Source: Bacilli bacterium (GTDB taxonomy: Bacteria; Bacillota_I; Bacilli_A; RF39; UBA660). Taken from it: a DNA stretch of 13,021 bases. Below the pieces are notes generated by a model that was not told the origin of the DNA, ran no database searches, and worked only from the letters and a program-made list of their open reading frames with translations. Of this stretch, positions 12,676 through 13,021 are shown piece by piece. Both the position numbers and the translations under genes were made by a program. Within the stretch, counting starts at the first letter, position 1. Each line of letters starts with the position of its first letter. The stretch spans positions 1 to 13,021 of the forward strand of contig CAAENH010000119.1 in the NCBI GenBank assembly GCA_900757295.1, in the 5' to 3' direction.

Positions 12676-13021
12676 ATGGTTGAATCTTTAAAAACAACAT
12701 TATCGGGTGAAAATTTATTAACTATTATTGGTTTTGCATGTACAATTTTTGTCGCTTTTATCACAGCTTTTTTAACATCAAAGAATAATAATAAAAGTAT
12801 TACGTCCGATTATTTTAAAAGAGAAGGAATAAATGTACAAGAGAGAGTTTTAAAGTTTTGGAGTAGTTTATTGCTATATGATTTTAATAAATGTATAGAG
12901 ATGTACAAAAAAAATATTGAATTAGAGGGAAAAAAAGATGATGTAGAAATTATAAAACTAATTAGCCACGATGCAATTCTATATTCTTCAAAATCAACAA
13001 TAAAAGCAATTGCTACATATC
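12676..13021 (+). CDS. Single-TM cargo protein of unknown function (3' truncated)
   Basis: The frame is open to the window end, with 115 residues visible. GGAGG at 12665-12669 lies six bases before the ATG at 12676 and only three before the in-frame ATG at 12673, so 12676 is preferred. The N-terminus MVESLKTTLSGEN is followed by one TM helix (about residues 14-34, LLTIIGFACTIFVAFITAFLT). A cytosolic, mainly helical, charged region comes next (DYFKREGINVQERVLKFWSSLLLYDFNKCIEMYKKNIELEGKK). I do not recognise the family and the effector or enzymatic part, if any, would lie beyond the edge. Its place next to the repressor of an integrative element makes it likely cargo; a host-interaction or phage-defence role is conceivable, but nothing visible demonstrates it. 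Confidence 0.75.
   Translation, partial: MVESLKTTLSGENLLTIIGFACTIFVAFITAFLTSKNNNKSITSDYFKREGINVQERVLKFWSSLLLYDFNKCIEMYKKNIELEGKKDDVEIIKLISHDAILYSSKSTIKAIATY

Larger units (their letters stand above)
9190..13021. mobile_element. Integrative element or phage satellite, left part
   Basis: Contents in order are a tyrosine integrase, a RepA-like ATPase and an excisionase-like small protein (one leftward operon), then a divergent XRE repressor, a repeat-bearing intergenic stretch and the start of a cargo gene. This is the core of a self-excising element with its own replication helicase and a repressor-controlled switch. No capsid, terminase, relaxase or conjugation gene is visible, so prophage, satellite and mobilizable element cannot be told apart. 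The left edge is approximate, somewhere between about 9160 and 9243. The right edge is beyond the window. Confidence 0.8.

Noticed and set aside
1..13021. CRISPR array, tRNA or rRNA genes
   Set aside because: No spaced repeat series, cloverleaf or rRNA sequence was recognised on either strand.

Overview
The window is very AT-rich and uses canonical AAAGGAGG-type ribosome binding sites and TTGACA/TATAAT promoters. Trp is TGG, all complete genes stop with TAA or TAG, and no in-frame TGA is seen, so the standard code fits. The gene set (pyruvate:ferredoxin oxidoreductase, RecG, YihY, DUF975) points to an anaerobic low-GC Bacillota, perhaps an uncultured gut Bacilli lineage. That placement is inference from composition and gene content, not a match.

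Chromosomal part (1 to about 9200). A 5'-truncated membrane receptor (solute-binding-like sensor, TM helix, degenerate GGDEF domain) overlaps a YihY/BrkB membrane protein. A structured intergenic stretch with two terminator-like hairpins follows, then a small signal-anchored extracytoplasmic protein. Next is a full-length nifJ (pyruvate to acetyl-CoA, CO2 and reduced ferredoxin), then recG and a DUF975 membrane protein. Most genes have their own compact promoter and a short 5' UTR.

Two apparent small RNA genes lie between protein genes. One is on the minus strand between nifJ and recG: promoter 6335-6307, RNA about 6302-6204, ending in a strong U-tract terminator. The other is on the plus strand after the DUF975 gene: promoter 9073-9101, RNA about 9108-9211. 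Both start with AGCA at the base of a perfect 5'-terminal hairpin, carry a C-rich linker (CAACCCC and AACCCCC), and end in a hairpin. They look like two members of one sRNA class.

Mobile part (about 9180 to the window end). A tyrosine integrase lies directly beside the second sRNA, with tandem GGTACC repeats past its stop codon. It forms a leftward operon with a RepA-like hexameric ATPase and a small winged-helix, excisionase-like protein. A divergent XRE repressor gene faces this operon. The shared control region holds two near-identical TTGTGAGT...ACTCACAA operators: one over the start of the leftward transcript, one between the two -35 boxes. This is a compact lysogeny-type switch for an integrative element or phage satellite. 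Beyond the repressor is a repeat-bearing intergenic region and the start of a cargo gene encoding a single-TM protein of unknown function, cut by the window edge. The far attachment site is not in the window.
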